NCBI GenBank assembly: GCA_949358305.1
Contig: OX442316.1
Span: 248,001 to 312,000, forward strand
DNA from: Strigamia acuminata
Lineage: Eukaryota; Arthropoda; Chilopoda; Geophilomorpha; Linotaeniidae
DNA: 64,000 nt
Reading direction: 5' to 3'
Shown: positions 44,704 through 57,770 of the stretch, piece after piece
Layout of the letters: every line of letters starts with the position of its first letter
Numbering within the stretch: position 1 is the first letter of the stretch
Notes under the pieces: model-generated
Databases searched by the model: none
What the model was told of the DNA's origin: nothing
What the model saw: only the letters and a program-made list of their open reading frames with translations
Translations under genes and position numbers: made by a program

Positions 44704-46244
44704 ATTGTAAGTTTTAGCAACATCCAAGCAATGATTTGGGAGAATAGACTTTTGATCTCATCACAGTTGACTTAGCACAAACACCACAAGACTAATGTCT
44801 CTGAATGTTCAGAAATAGTGTTTAAACCTTAGTAGAAGGCTCCAATGTAAATTTTAGAAACATCCAACCGATGATTTGGGAGAATCGACTTTTGATCTCA
44901 TCACAATTGACTTAGCACAAACACCACAAGACCAATGTCTCTGAATGTTCAGAAATAGTGTTTAAACCTTAGTAGAAGGCTCCAATGTAAGTTTTAGAAA
45001 CATCCAACCGATGATTTGGTTGAATAGACTTTTGATCTCATCACAGTTGACTTAGCACAAACACCACAAGACCAATGTCTCTGAATGTTCAGAAATAGTG
45101 TTTAAACCTTAGTAGAAGGCTCCAATGTAAGTTTTAGAAACATCCAACCAATGATTTGGGAGAATAGACTTTGATCTCATCACAGTTGACTTAGCACAAA
45201 CACCACAAGACCAATGTCTCTGAATGTTCAGAAATAGTTTTTAAACCTTAGTAGAAGCCTTCAATGTAAGTTTTAGCAACATCCAAGCAATGATTTGGGA
45301 AAATAGACTTTTGATCTCATCACAGTTGACTTAGCACAAACACCACAAGACCAATGTCTCTGAATGTTCAGAAATAGTGTTTAAACCTTAGTAGAAGGCT
45401 CCAATGTAAGTTTTAGAAACATCCAACCAATGATTTAGGAGAATAGACTTTTGATCTCATCACAGTTGACTTAGCACAAACACCACAAGACCAATGTCTC
45501 TGAATGTTCAGAAATAGTTTTTAAACCTTAGTAGAAGCCTTCAATGTAAGTTTTAGCAACATCCAAGCAATGATTTGGGAGAATAGACTTTTGATCTCAT
45601 CACAGTTGACTTAGCACAAACACCACAAGTCCAATGTCTCTGAATGTTTAGAAATAGTGTTTAAACCTTAGTAGAAGCCTTCAATATAAGTTTTAGCAAC
45701 ACCCAAGCAATAAATTTTGAAAAAAAAATTTTGAGCTTATTTCACATCGCAGTTGACTTAGCACAAACACCACAAGACCAATGTCTCTGAATGTTCAGAA
45801 ATAGTGTTTAAACCTTAGTAGAAGGCTCCAATGTAAATTTTAGAAACATCCAACCGATGATTTGGGAGAATCGACTTTTGATCTCATCACAATTGACTTA
45901 GCACAAACACCACAAGACCAATGTCTCTGAATGTTCAGAAATAGTGTTTAAACCTTAGTAGAAGGCTCCAATGTAAGTTTTAGAAACATCCAACCGATGA
46001 TTTGGTTGAATAGACTTTTGATCTCATCACAGTTGACTTAGCACAAACACCACAAGTCCAATGTCTCTGAATGTTCAGAAATAGTGTTTAAACCTTAGTA
46101 GAAGGCTCCAATGTAAGTTTTAGAAACATCCAACCAATGATTTGGGAGAATAGACTTTTGATCTCATCACAGTTGACTTAGCACAAACACCACAAGACCA
46201 ATGTCTCTGAACGTTCAGAAATAGTGTTTAAACTTTAGTAGAAG
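44704..46244 (+). repeat. Satellite block between DNA transposon copy 2 and element C
   Basis: About 11 monomers of the 139, 140 and 147-bp types. The final monomer is cut at TTAGTAGAAG by element C. GAAG (46241-46244) is the left target duplication. Confidence 0.96.
46241..46244. repeat. Target-site duplication GAAG of element C
   Basis: AGTAGAAG precedes the LTR and GAAGGCTCC follows it at 52313-52316. The uninterrupted satellite reads AGTAGAAGGCTCC. Confidence 0.92.
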
Positions 46245-47016
46245 TGTTTCTAGCAGTGCTTGAAGACCGTGTTGCACTCTAGAAGACATTAGAAAATGGT
46301 TAAAATAAATAACCCTATTTACCAGAACTTGTGAAGAATCCCAAAGAAGAAAGTCCATTACAGGAAAAACCTTGATGTGAAACCTGTAAAGTGAGCTGCT
46401 GAACATGTTGGGATAATTCAATACTATTGTGCTCAAGTTAGCACACAAAAACGAATTTATTGTAAAGTTAAAATCTATCAAAACATTACACATAAGAGAG
46501 GAGAAAATCAACGTTACTTAGGACTAGAAAAACTATATATAAGTCAGTGTAGTTGCTGCGCAACCTAGAACAATTAGAGCAGCAGCTCTTAGCAACGAGT
46601 GGCAACAATCGCTCGCAAGAGGCGAATTGTCCCTCTAGTGACAAAATGATAAAGCGTATACAAGAAAATACACAGTTTCGAGTATAAAATCATTACAAAA
46701 GGCACAAAACCTTAATAAATTAAGACAAAGTGTTTCAAATAAACAAACTAACTTAGGAACTAACAACAGCAACTCTTTGGACGAATCCAAGCAGTAAAAC
46801 TCCAAAGAATCAAAGAAAAGATGCAAGATTACCTTAAGAAAGACAGCTTAAATCAGGTAATTCACCACTCACACGTCACAAACTACACGAAATTCATTTA
46901 ACCTTTAGCCAAAACTTAAGCTGCACTATTAAGTAAACACAAACTTAAATTAATGATTAATCAAAGCAAATCCGCTATTGCGATAGCAAAAATCCATGTT
47001 GCGCGTGCTCGCAACA
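46245..47016 (-). mobile_element. 3' LTR of element C (772 bp)
   Basis: On the plus strand TGTTTCTAGC to CGCAACA. Paired with 51541-52312. Some short open frames cross it but none resembles a protein. The pre-LTR motif GCGTTGCCGGC lies directly outside at 47017-47027. Confidence 0.9.
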
Positions 47017-50000
47017 GCGTTGCCGGCCAAAGAAGAAGGGAAGGCAAGGCAGAAAACCGTTGAAGGAATTCCCCATCAAAACCAAGAGAACGGGAAGAAA
47101 AAGTATCGAAGCCAAGCTCGACTTTGTAAAAGTCGCGAAGGCAAAACCATAGACACGAAGGCAAAAAGCTGTAACCTAAACATCCGAGACCTCTAGGAGC
47201 GTCCCAGGGTCAAGGGCATCGAAGTCGGATCGCGGCCCAAAAACACCGGAGAGACGAAAGAAAAGAGAAGTTGCGTTGCGGCGCACTTCCTAACAACAAC
47301 CAATAAAAACTAAAAGAAGCTTAAAAACACGAGAGAAGAAAGAGAAGGGCCGTGCCACGATGACCTAGTCCAGGCACCAAGGGGCTACGGCGTCGCCAAT
47401 AGACACGTGGCGCACACGCAAGAACCTTCAGAAAATCTGACTGAACGGGTTTTCTAACCAAAACGACGTGAGAACATTGCGGGAGCTTGTCCGAAAACTC
47501 AGTCTGTCAACCCGTAGACAGACGCTTAAACTAAACAAAAACTAAAAATGGGAGAACGGAAATCCTTGTCAGAGAGGAAAGGCGCTGGTCCAAAACAATC
47601 GTCCAACCAAACACCGAGGTTAGAAGTCTCAGAACCGAAAACTAAACGTCGTCGAAAAAAGGAAAACTGTCACAAAAACTCTTGATCGAGCATGGCCTCG
47701 CAAGGAACATGACATGCATGACGACTAGAAGAAACTTGGAACGCAAAAAGGAACAAACTTGAGACACGGCAGGCTTCACCGCCTCGTTGTTCTCGAGCCA
47801 GCGCTCAAGTGGCAACGTACCACGGAAACCTCCGTCCGCCTGAAAACACGAGCTGCGAACTCAAACTTATTAAACTATTAAAGACGACCCTTTTCTAGAA
47901 AACAAGAAAAATGCAAAATAAGGGAATGAATGCGTTGACCCAGACCTATCGTCTGACCAACCACCCAGCATTCGTACGAAGAACTAGAAAATGCCGTCAA
48001 GACCTAGGCACCACTCTTTCGCAAAGAGTGACTAACTAACCACTTACCCAAAGCCATGACCACCTAGCTAACATGATCACGCCAGAAGAAGGAAAAAGAG
48101 AACGAGAAAGCATGAAGCTCAGGCAATGCGAACCATTCGCAGCCACTGCCACGCAAAGGCGTTGACCGCACCCTGACTCGACATGAACCCACGAAACCGC
48201 TAAGAGCAGAGAATAAAGAAAAAAAAGAAAGACTTAGTCAGGTGACTGTGTAAACCATCTGCGACCTCTTGTCCACAGTGACAAAGAAACACCCGCACGC
48301 TGACCCATCGACCACACTTTTATCTAACTAACAAGAGAAAAACGGTTCAATTATCTAAAAAAAACGAACACGTTCCGTGCAAATAAATACCGGCAAAAAC
48401 GTCAATATTATCACTAAAGCTATTGGCCAAGTATGGCCTCACAAGGGAAACTAACAAACTGGAACTGTGAAAACCAGCAAGAATTCCAAAACACTAAACT
48501 TCCTGCTTTTTTTCGAAGAGGGAATAAGTCCGTACCCAAATAATCAATCCATTTCCTCCCCACGAGAAAAGAAAGGAAAGGGGCCTGCTTCTTTTTGAAG
48601 ATCAACAGGTGTCAAACGATACTGAAAAACGTTGGAAGCAGTGCAACTGCAACCAAATGAAACGAAGCTACACTTCCTGCACGAAAACTAATCACGTCGT
48701 TGAAAAGAAATTAAAACCGGTGGCTTTCTTTCAACCGAGCTGCGCTTTACGAATGCGCCTTGAACAAGGAGGTACCCGATGGACTGCACGTCCGCACTCG
48801 GGCCACCGTGTAGCCTGTTGTGAGCAGACTACCACGAAGACTGAAACTTCTTTAACCGAGGGGGAAATAGAAACTAGATCTAGTTAAAACCCCATGCTCC
48901 AATAAGGAGGCTACCGTATGAACGCTTGGCCCACCCCGAGTCGGAACCAATATGATTGAACCGAGAAACGAGAGAAGAGGGAGGGTTGCTTGACGTCTCT
49001 GATTACGAGGGGCGTCACATATAGACATGAGCACAAGGACTTGCCAGTTGCCAACCGCATTACTGGAACCGGTAAGCAACTGCAAGTCGACAATTGACTC
49101 GCTCACATACCCATTGACCACATCGTCGATCAGCAAGCCGACTTCCGGAAATCGCCACTCTACTGAAAGCACGTGTTGTCCAATGACTAAAACGTGTTGC
49201 CGAGTGCCGGCGCCAAGAAGGCCGCACACACACGTCCTTCGACCCATCCTAGAGTGGGCTCCCTGCCTAGTGCATGTCTGCCTCACTGCAGAGCTAGGGA
49301 TGAAAGACTAACAACAACTACTCAGTCGCGGGAAGCAAACGTAGAAATAGGGGCCGCCAAGAGGCGCAGGGACTATGTCTCGGACACGACATCTGACAGA
49401 GTATGGCAGTGCAAACCTGCCCTCTGAAACACATCGAATGGCAGTCCTTGCTGTGCACAGCAAGAACGACCATCCAAAACAAGTACCTATACCCTAACGC
49501 CACGCTAGCTAGCCACAACCCAAAAATAGCAAGCAAGCTATTTCCTAAACGAATAAGCTAAAATGTCCAAATTCTAAAGTTGCCCCAAAGAACTAGAATA
49601 ACTAAACTCCCTTTTTTAAACGATAAAAGGCGAGACTAATCACTAATGAAGACTCATGAAACGCTACGGACGTTTCCACGAAGAGAAAGCGAAAATGCAG
49701 AACGTACATCACCAGCGGTAGACACTGGGTGCAGCGGTCAACAACAGAAACTGGACTTGTCCAGTGGGCGGTGCGGATCGGCTGCTCTAAACTTCCAGCA
49801 CCGACAGAAGTCACACACCTTTCTATATCCAAACCCACTTGCAAACAAGTCGTATAACAATCTAACCGAACAGAAATTGACGGACAGATAAGAACCGACT
49901 GACCTCGCGGGCCAGCGCTCGTTCAGCTAGACATGAGCAGCAAAAGAACGAATCACGTTCTATAAACAAGAAACGTTCTACAAACACACGAATACAAACG

Positions 50001-50967
50001 GGTGTGCCCTCTCCCGAAGCGGAGAGATGATCGACACCAGAGCTCACGAGGAAACTCGTGCGGCACACGAAAAACATTGGACACAAAACGTAAAGACCAG
50101 AGGTCGTCCACATTCCAAACACAAGAGCAGGCTCACATGACGAGAAGAAGCCAGATCACTCAAGGACCCCCCTGACCGCCGCTCTGATAGGCGGGAAGGA
50201 CGAGGAGAAGGAACTGGTTGGCTCACAATAGCTAGTAATTTAACTTTAGCGTAGGGCAGAAAGCTAAAAGCGGGAGTTAATCGACCCCGAGCTGACGACT
50301 AACTGGCCAACACCACTAAAAATTTGCAAATGTGACGACGCTCCTGTCATTAAGCCTAAAAATTTCTTAAAAAGACTACACGAAAAAGGGAGAAACCCCG
50401 GGAGATCAAAGAACTCAAGTCCAAAGAGCTAATAACGTGATAAATTGGCAAACTCGTTTAAAAAGGGAAACTTGGAAACAAGTAGCCTTGCTTCTCACAT
50501 ATTAAACCAAAAATTCTTACCAAAAACGTGAGTGAACAAAGAATAAAGCTATTAACCAGCACAGGCATAAATGCGATCAGAAAATTGGACTCCCTTATTA
50601 AATCCAGACACAGAAAGCCAATAAATACGTACAAATCATTCTTTGGCACTTAAACAAGGAACTGAGGACAATAGCAACATAACCGTAAGCGAGGAGGGCA
50701 AAAGCTGAGGTAGGGAACTTAAAGGGCCCTTGCGGACAGCCTGTCAAGGTAAACTGTCGCCCCAAGGCGCGAACATGCTAAGAAAAACCAGGGAAAGCCG
50801 CGTAACTTCTTACGCACGAGCTCAAAACGACACCTAAACATTCTAGAAAGCTAACGCCCTTTAAAAACCCAAACACTCACAATTTCCCCCAAAAATCTTA
50901 AAAATTAACATTTGATAAAAACGAGAAAAATATAATCGACAAAAAAACGAAATCTTCATTGCCGACT
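47017..50967 (-). other. Interior of element C, no recognisable coding sequence
   Basis: About 4 kb, T-rich on the element's sense strand (A/C-rich on plus). Frames are short and none resembles gag, pol or any family I know. There are weak internal echoes such as ATGGCCTCGCAAGG near 47691 and ATGGCCTCACAAGG near 48434. The longest frames (for example 48852-49286 on minus, 144 codons) lack domain signals and I do not call them genes. Confidence 0.75.
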
Positions 50968-51789
50968 CTAGTACATTGCGTTGTGTATAACTGGCGGCCG
51001 ACTGACGCTTGAAGAGTGACTCTTCCAAACTCGGTGACCATTCTGTGTGCGCTGACGGCACGAATCTTTTGGCGGGACTGTCCGGTACAACTGAGAGAAC
51101 TCGCTCTGCTGCTGAAGAAACAACTCGACTGGAATCTTGACCGCGTCGCTTGTGAGACGGCGCACGTCTGTGTGGACACAGCCTCGTACTGTCCAACGAA
51201 CTGGGCACACGAAATCCTGGAAAATCTTGCCGAAACTCTCTCCATCGACGATCCCGAAGTGGTCGCTGCATTCCGCCATACGACGCACTCGTACTGGGCG
51301 AATCTGAGACGAATTTCGCCATCCCGAGCAGCAATTCTCGATTTGACCGACAGCCACACGCATTGCGCTTGTGAATGCGCTGGCTTCACACGATGCGTCT
51401 GTCGTCACTAAGCGCTGGCAGCTTCCACTGCAATTACCGATCTTGTTTCCAAAAATGGCGGCGATGTCACCCATTTTCGAACTCACGGCAACCTGACGAC
51501 ACTTGGCTAGCATCCTGGTCAAGCAAAACGGCACCAACTTTGTTTCTAGCAGTGCTTGAAGACCGTGTTGCACTCTAGAAGACATTAGAAAATGGTTAAA
51601 ATAAATAACCCTATTTACCAGAACTTGTGAAGAATCCCAAAGAAGAAAGTCCATTACAGGAAAAACCTTGATGTGAAACCTGTAAAGTGAGCTGCTGAAC
51701 ATGTTGGGATAATTCAATACTATTGTGCTCAAGTTAGCACACAAAAACGAATTTATTGTAAAGTTAAAATCTATCAAAACATTACACAT
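50968..51789 (-). CDS. ORF0 of element C: unrecognised 273-aa leader protein
   Basis: A minus-strand ATG frame that starts in the LTR 40 to 50 bases after a TATATATAG box (51829-51837), crosses the LTR end and primer region, and stops in the interior at 50968. At the primer region it reads KLVPFCLTRM, in register with LVHVTRI of B and LVAVTRI of A. Near its end RPPVIHNA lines up in the same frame as RSPYLDTQRA of A. Between these points C is about 310 bases longer and similarity is not obvious. Having this frame open in an element that has no gag-pol is striking. Other frames, including a plus-strand one at 51016-51411, are also open here, so chance openness in a stop-poor region is possible. 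Confidence 0.42.
   Translation of the reverse strand: MCNVLIDFNFTINSFLCANLSTIVLNYPNMFSSSLYRFHIKVFPVMDFLLWDSSQVLVNRVIYFNHFLMSSRVQHGLQALLETKLVPFCLTRMLAKCRQVAVSSKMGDIAAIFGNKIGNCSGSCQRLVTTDASCEASAFTSAMRVAVGQIENCCSGWRNSSQIRPVRVRRMAECSDHFGIVDGESFGKIFQDFVCPVRWTVRGCVHTDVRRLTSDAVKIPVELFLQQQSEFSQLYRTVPPKDSCRQRTQNGHRVWKSHSSSVSRPPVIHNAMY
51512..51537 (-). promoter_or_regulatory. Primer-binding region of element C
   Basis: On the minus strand, four bases after the LTR end, TGGTGCCGT occurs, the first nine bases complementary to the 3' end of a typical tRNA-His (ACGGCACCA). It is followed by TTTGCTTGACCAGGAT, which ends in the same TGACCAGGAT seen in A and B. The match to tRNA-His stops after nine bases, so the tRNA call is weak. 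Confidence 0.5.
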
Positions 51790-52312
51790 AAGAGAGGAGA
51801 AAATCAACGTTACTTAGGACTAGAAAAACTATATATAAGTCAGTGTAGTTGCTGCGCAACCTACAACAATTAGAGCAGCAGCTCTTAGCAACGAGTGGCA
51901 ACAATCGCTCGCAAGAGGCGAATTGTCCCTCTAGTGACAAAATGATAAAGCGTATACAAGAAAATACACAGTTTCGAGTATAAAATCATTACAAAAGGCA
52001 CAAAACCTTAATAAATTAAGACAAAGTGTTTCAAATAAACAAACTAACTTAGGAACTAACAACAGCAACTCTTTGGACGAATCCAAGCAGTAAAACTCCA
52101 AAGAATCAAAGAAAAGATGCAAGATTACCTTAAGAAAGACAGCTTAAATCAGGTAATTCACCACTCACACGTCACAAACTACACGAAATTCATTTAACCT
52201 TTAGCCAAAACTTAAGCTGCACTATTAACTAAACACAAACTTAAATTAATGATTAATCAAAGCAAATCCGCTATTGCGATAGCAAAAATCCATGTTGCGC
52301 GTGCTCGCAACA
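51541..52312 (-). mobile_element. 5' LTR of element C (772 bp)
   Basis: On the minus strand it starts TGTTGCGAGCACGCG and ends GCTAGAAACA. TATATATAG at 51829-51837 and AATAAA (plus TTTATT at 51752-51757) about 75 bases on give a plausible short R region. The ORF0 ATG is at 51789. Confidence 0.88.
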
Positions 52313-54894
52313 GAAGGCTCCAATGTAAGTTTTAGAAACATTCAACCGATGATTTGGGAGAATAGACTTTTGATCTCATCACAGTTGACTTAGCACAAAC
52401 ACCACAAGATTAATGTCTCTGAATGTTCAGAAATAGTGTTTAAACCTTAGTAGAAGGCTCCAATGTAAGTTTTAGAAACATCCAACCAATGATTTGGGAG
52501 AATAGACTTTTGATCTCATCACAGTTGACTTAGCACAAACACCACAAGTCCAATGTCTCTGAATGTTTAGAAATAGTGTTTAAACCTTAGTAGAAGCCTT
52601 CAATATAAGTTTTAGCAACACCCAAGCAATAAATTTTGAAAAAAAAATTTTGAGCTTATTTCACATCGCAGTTGACTTAGCACAAACACCACAAGACCAA
52701 TGTCTCTGAATGTTCAGAAATAGTGTTTAAACCTTAGTAGAAGGCTCCAATGTAAGTTTTAGAAACATCCAACCAATGATTTGGAAGAATAGACTTTTGA
52801 TCTCATCACAGTTGACTTAGCACAAACACCACAAGACCAATATCTCTGAACGTTCAGAAATAGTGTTTAAACCTTAGTAGAAGGCTCCAATGTAAGTTTT
52901 AGAAACATTCAACCGATGATTTGGGAGAATAGACTTTTGATCTCATCACAGTTGACTTAGCACAAACACCACAAGATTAATGTCTCTGAATGTTCAGAAA
53001 TAGTATTTAAACCTTAGTAGAAGGCTCCAATGTAAGTTTTAGAAACATCCAACCAATGATTTGAGAGAATAGACTTTTGATCTCATCACAGTTGACTTAG
53101 CACAAACACCACAGGTCCAATGTCTCTGAATGTTCAGAAATAGTGTTTAAACCTTAGTAGAAGGCTCCAATGTAAGTTTTAGAAACATCCAACCGATGAT
53201 TTGGGCGAATAGACTTTTGATCTCATCACAGTTGACTTAGCACAAACACCACAAGACCAATGTCTCTGAATGTTCAGAAATAGTGTTTAAACCTTAGTAG
53301 AAGGCTCCAATGTAAGTTTTAGAAACATTCAACCGATGATTTGGGAGAATAGACTTTTGATCTCATCACAGTTGACTTAGCACAAACACCACAAGACCAA
53401 TGTCTCTGAATGTTCAGAAATAGTGTTTAAACCTTAGTAGAAGGCTCCAATGTAAGTTTTAGAAACATTCAACCGATGATTTGGGAGAATAGACTTTTGA
53501 TCTCATCACAGTTGACTTAGCACAAACACCACAAGACCAATGTCTCTGAATGTTCAGAAATAGTGTTTAAACCTTAGTAGAAGGCTCCAATGTAAGTTTT
53601 AGAAACATTCAACTGATGATTTGGGAGAATAGACTTTTGATCTCATCACAGTTGACTTAGCACAAACACCACAAGACCAATGTCTCTGAATGTTCAGAAA
53701 TAGTGTTTAAACCTTAGTAGAAGGCTCCAATGTAAGTTTTAGAAACATCCAACCAATGATTTGGGAGAATAGACTTTTGATCTCATCACAGTTGACTTAG
53801 CACAAACACCACAAGACCAATGTCTCTGAATATTCAGAAATAGTGTTTAAACCTTAGTAGAAGGCTCCAATGTAAGTTTTAGAAACATCCAACCAATGAT
53901 TTGGGAGAATAGACTTTGATCTCATCACAGTTGACTTAGCACAAACACCACAAAACCAATGTCTCTGAATGTTCAGAAATAGTGTTTAAACCTTAGTAGA
54001 AGGCTCCAATGTAAGTTTTAGAAACATCCAACCAATGATTTGGGAGAATAGACTTTTGATCTCATCACAGTTGACTTAGCACAAACACCACAAGACCAAT
54101 GTCTCTGAATGTTCAGAAATAGTGTTTAAACCTTAGTAGAAGGCTCCAATGTAAGTTTTAGAAACATCCAACCGATGATTTGGGAGAATCGACTTTTGAT
54201 CTCATCACAGTTGACTTAGCACAAACACCACAAGACCAATGTCTCTGAATGTTCAGAAATAGTGTTTAAACCTTAGTAGAAGGCTCCAATGTAAGTTTTA
54301 GAAACATCCAACCAATGATTTGGGAGAATAGACTTTTGATCTCATCACAGTTGACTTAGCACAAACACCACAAGACCAATGTCTCTGAACGTTCAGAAAT
54401 AGTGTTTAAACCTTAGTAGAAGCCTTCAATATAAGTTTTAGCAACACCCAAGCATTAAATTTTGAAAAAAAAATTTTGAGCTCATTTCACATCGCAGTTG
54501 ACTTAGCACAAACACCACAAGACCAATGTCTCTGAATGTTCAGAAATAGTGTTTAAACCTTAGTAGAAGGCTCCAATGATTTGGGAGAATAGACTTTTGA
54601 TCTCATCACAGTTGACTTAGCACAAACACCACAAGACCAATGTCTCTGAACGTTCAGAAATAGTGTTTAAACCTTAGTAGAAGGCTCCAATGTAAGTTTT
54701 AGAAACATCCAACCAATGATTTGGGAGAATAAACTTTTGATCTCATCACAGTTGACTTAGCACAAACACCACAAGACCAATGTCTCTGAATGTTCAGAAA
54801 TAGTGTTTAAACCTTAGTAGAAGCCTTCAATATAAGTTTTAGCAACACCCAAGCAATAAAATTTGAAAAAAAAATTTTGAGCTTATTTCACATC

Positions 54895-56010
54895 GCAGTT
54901 GACTTAGCACAAACACCACAAGACCAATGTCTCTGAATGTTCAGAAATAGTGTTTAAACCTTAGTAGAAGCCTCCAATGTAAGTTTTAGAAACATCCAAC
55001 CAATGATTTGGGAGAATAGACTTTTGATCTCATCACAGTTGACTTAACACAAACACCACAAGACCAATGTCTCTGAACGTTCAGAAATAGTGTTTAAACT
55101 TTAGTAGAAGGCTCCAATGTAAGTTTTAGAAACATCCAACCAATGATTTGGGAGAATAGACTTTTGATCTCATCACAGTTGACTTAGCACAAACACCACA
55201 AGTCCAATGTCTCTGAATGTTTAGAAATAGTGTTTAAACCTTAGTAGAAGCCTTCAATATAAGTTTTAGCAACACCCAAGCAATAAATTTTGAAAAAAAA
55301 ATTTTGAGCTTATTTCACATCGCAGTTGACTTAGCACAAACACCACAAGACCAATGTCTCTGAATGTTCAGAAATAGTGTTTAAACCTTAGTAGAAGGCT
55401 CCAATGTAAATTTTAGAAACATCCAACCGATGATTTGGGAGAATCGACTTTTGATCTCATCACAGTTGACTTAGCACAAACACCACAAGACCAATGTCTC
55501 TGAATGTTCAGAAATAGTGTTTAAACCTTAGTAGAAGGCTCCAATGTAAGTTTTAGAAACATCCAACCAATGATTTGGGAGAATAGACTTTGATCTCATC
55601 ACAGTTGACTTAGCACAAACACCACAAGACCAATGTCTCTGAATGTTCAGAAATAGTTTTTAAACCTTAGTAGAAGCCTTCAATGTAAGTTTTAGCAACA
55701 TCCAAGCAATGATTTGGGAGAATAGACTTTTGATCTCATCACAGTTGACTTAGCACAAACACCACAAGACCAATGTCTCTGAATGTTCAGAAATAGTGTT
55801 TAAACCTTAGTAGAAGGCTCTAATGTAAGTTTTAGAAACATCCAACCAATGATTTGGGAGAATAGACTTTTGATCTCATCACAGTTGACTTAGCACAAAC
55901 ACCACAAGACCAATGTCTCTGAATGTTCAGAAATAGTGTTTAAACCTTAGTAGAAGGCTCCAATGTAAGTTTTAGAAACATCCAACCAATGATTTGGGAG
56001 AATAGACTTT
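54895..56010 (+). repeat. Higher-order block repeated at offset 7080
   Basis: Bases 54895-56010 recur at about 61975-63090 with a constant offset of 7080, sharing private changes such as GACTTAACAC (55041/62121), TTTAAACTTTAG and GGCTCTAATG (55818/62898). Part of the same block is also on the far side of the BEL complex (about 2230-3067, GACTTAACAC at 2288), so it pre-dates or spans the insertions. Confidence 0.85.
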
Positions 56011-56458
56011 TGATCTCATCACAGTTGACTTAGCACAAACACCACAAGACCAATGTCTCTGAATGTTCAGAAATAGTGTTTAAACCTTAGTAGAAGGCTC
56101 CAATGTAAGTTTTAGAAACATCCAACCAATGATTTGGGAGAATAGACTTTTGATCTCATCACAGTTGACTTAGCACAAACACCACAAGACCAATGTCTCT
56201 GAACGTTCAGAAATAGTGTTTAAACTTTAGTAGAAGCCTTCAATATAAGTTTTAGCAACACCCAAGCATTAAATTTTGAAAAAAAAATTTTGAGCTCATT
56301 TCACATCGCAGTTGACTTAGCACAAACACCACAAGACCAATGTCTCTGAATGTTCAGAAATAGTGTTTAAACCTTAGTAGAAGCCTTCAATATAAGTTTT
56401 AGCAACACCCAAGCAATAAATTTTGAAAAAAAAATTTTGAGCTTATTTCACATCGCAG

Positions 56459-57770
56459 TTGACTTAGCACAAACACCACAAGACCAATGTCTCTGAATGT
56501 TCAGAAATAGTTTTTAAACCTTAGTAGAAGCCTTCAATGTAAGTTTTAGCAACATCCAAGCAATGATTTGGGAGAATAGACTTTTGATCTCATCACAGTT
56601 GACTTAGCACAAACACCACAACACCAATGTCTCTGAATGTTCAGAAATAGTGTTTAAACCTTAGTAGAAGGCTCCAATGTAAATTTTAGAAACATCCAAC
56701 CGATGATTTGGGAGAATCGACTTTTGATCTCATCACAATTGACTTAGCACAAACACCACAAGACCAATGTCTCTGAATGTTCAGAAATAGTGTTTAAACC
56801 TTAGTAGAAGGCTCCAATGTAAGTTTTAGAAACATCCAACCGATGATTTGGTTGAATAGACTTTTGATCTCATCACAGTTGACTTAGCACAAACACCACA
56901 AATCCAATGTCTCTGAATGTTCAGAAATAGTGTTTAAACCTTAGTAGAAGGCTCCAATGTAAGTTTTAGAAACATCCAACCAATGATTTGGGAGAATAGA
57001 CTTTTGATCTCATCACAGTTGACTTAGCACAAACACCACAAGACCAATGTCTCTGAACGTTCAGAAATAGTGTTTAAACTTTAGTAGAAGCCTTCAATAT
57101 AAGTTTTAGCAACACCCAAGCATTAAATTTTGAAAAAAAAATTTTGAGCTCATTTCACATCGCAGTTGACTTAGCACAAACACCACAAGACCAATGTCTC
57201 TGAATGTTCAGAAATAGTGTTTAAACCTTAGTAGAAGCCTTCAATATAAGTTTTAGCAACACCCAAGCAATAAATTTTGAAAAAAAAATTTTGAGCTTAT
57301 TTCACATCGCAGTTGACTTAGCACAAACACCACAAGACCAATGTCTCTGAATGTTCAGAAATAGTGTTTAAACCTTAGTAGAAGGCTCCAATGTAAGTTT
57401 TAGAAACATTCAACCGATGATTTGGGAGAATAGACTTTTGATCTCATCACAGTTGACTTAGCACAAACACCACAAGATTAATGTCTCTGAATGTTCAGAA
57501 ATAGTGTTTAAACCTTAGTAGAAGGCTCCAATGTAAGTTTTAGAAACATCCAACCAATGATTTGGGAGAATAGACTTTTGATCTCATCACAGTTGACTTA
57601 GCACAAACACCACAAGTCCAATGTCTCTGAATGTTTAGAAATAGTGTTTAAACCTTAGTAGAAGCCTTCAATATAAGTTTTAGCAACACCCAAGCAATAA
57701 ATTTTGAAAAAAAAATTTTGAGCTGATTTCACATCGCAGTTGACTTAGCACAAACACCACAGGTCCAATG
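56459..57770 (+). repeat. Higher-order block repeated at offset 3261
   Basis: This nine-monomer block recurs at about 59720-61031. Shared private marks are CACAACACCAATG (56619/59880), GATTTGGTTGAATAG, CACAAATCC (56898/60159) and GAGCTGATTTCAC (57720/60981). Copies diverge where GGTCC replaces AGACC at the right end. Confidence 0.85.

Larger units (their letters stand above)
46245..52312 (-). mobile_element. Element C: non-autonomous LTR element of LARD type, BEL-related
   Basis: Two 772-base LTRs with two differences noticed (46568/51864 and 46933/52229) around a 4524-base interior, flanked by GAAG. Minus orientation is supported by three matches to A and B: the minus-strand LTR starts TGTTGC; the interior just before it ends GCCGGCAACGC like the pre-LTR motif of A and B; and the interior after the other LTR starts with TTGGTGCC and TTGACCAGGAT like their primer region. 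No gag, protease, RT or integrase is seen. The size and lack of pol fit a large retrotransposon derivative, mobilised by a relative. Confidence 0.82.

Noticed and set aside
46215-46511. 98-codon minus frame in the 3' LTR of C
   Set aside because: It is the LTR-internal part of ORF0 running out into satellite; without the leader it is not a gene.
49194-49427. Short plus and minus frames across the interior of C (48609-50226)
   Set aside because: No domain, motif or match to A or B proteins; several overlap in conflicting frames in compositionally biased DNA.
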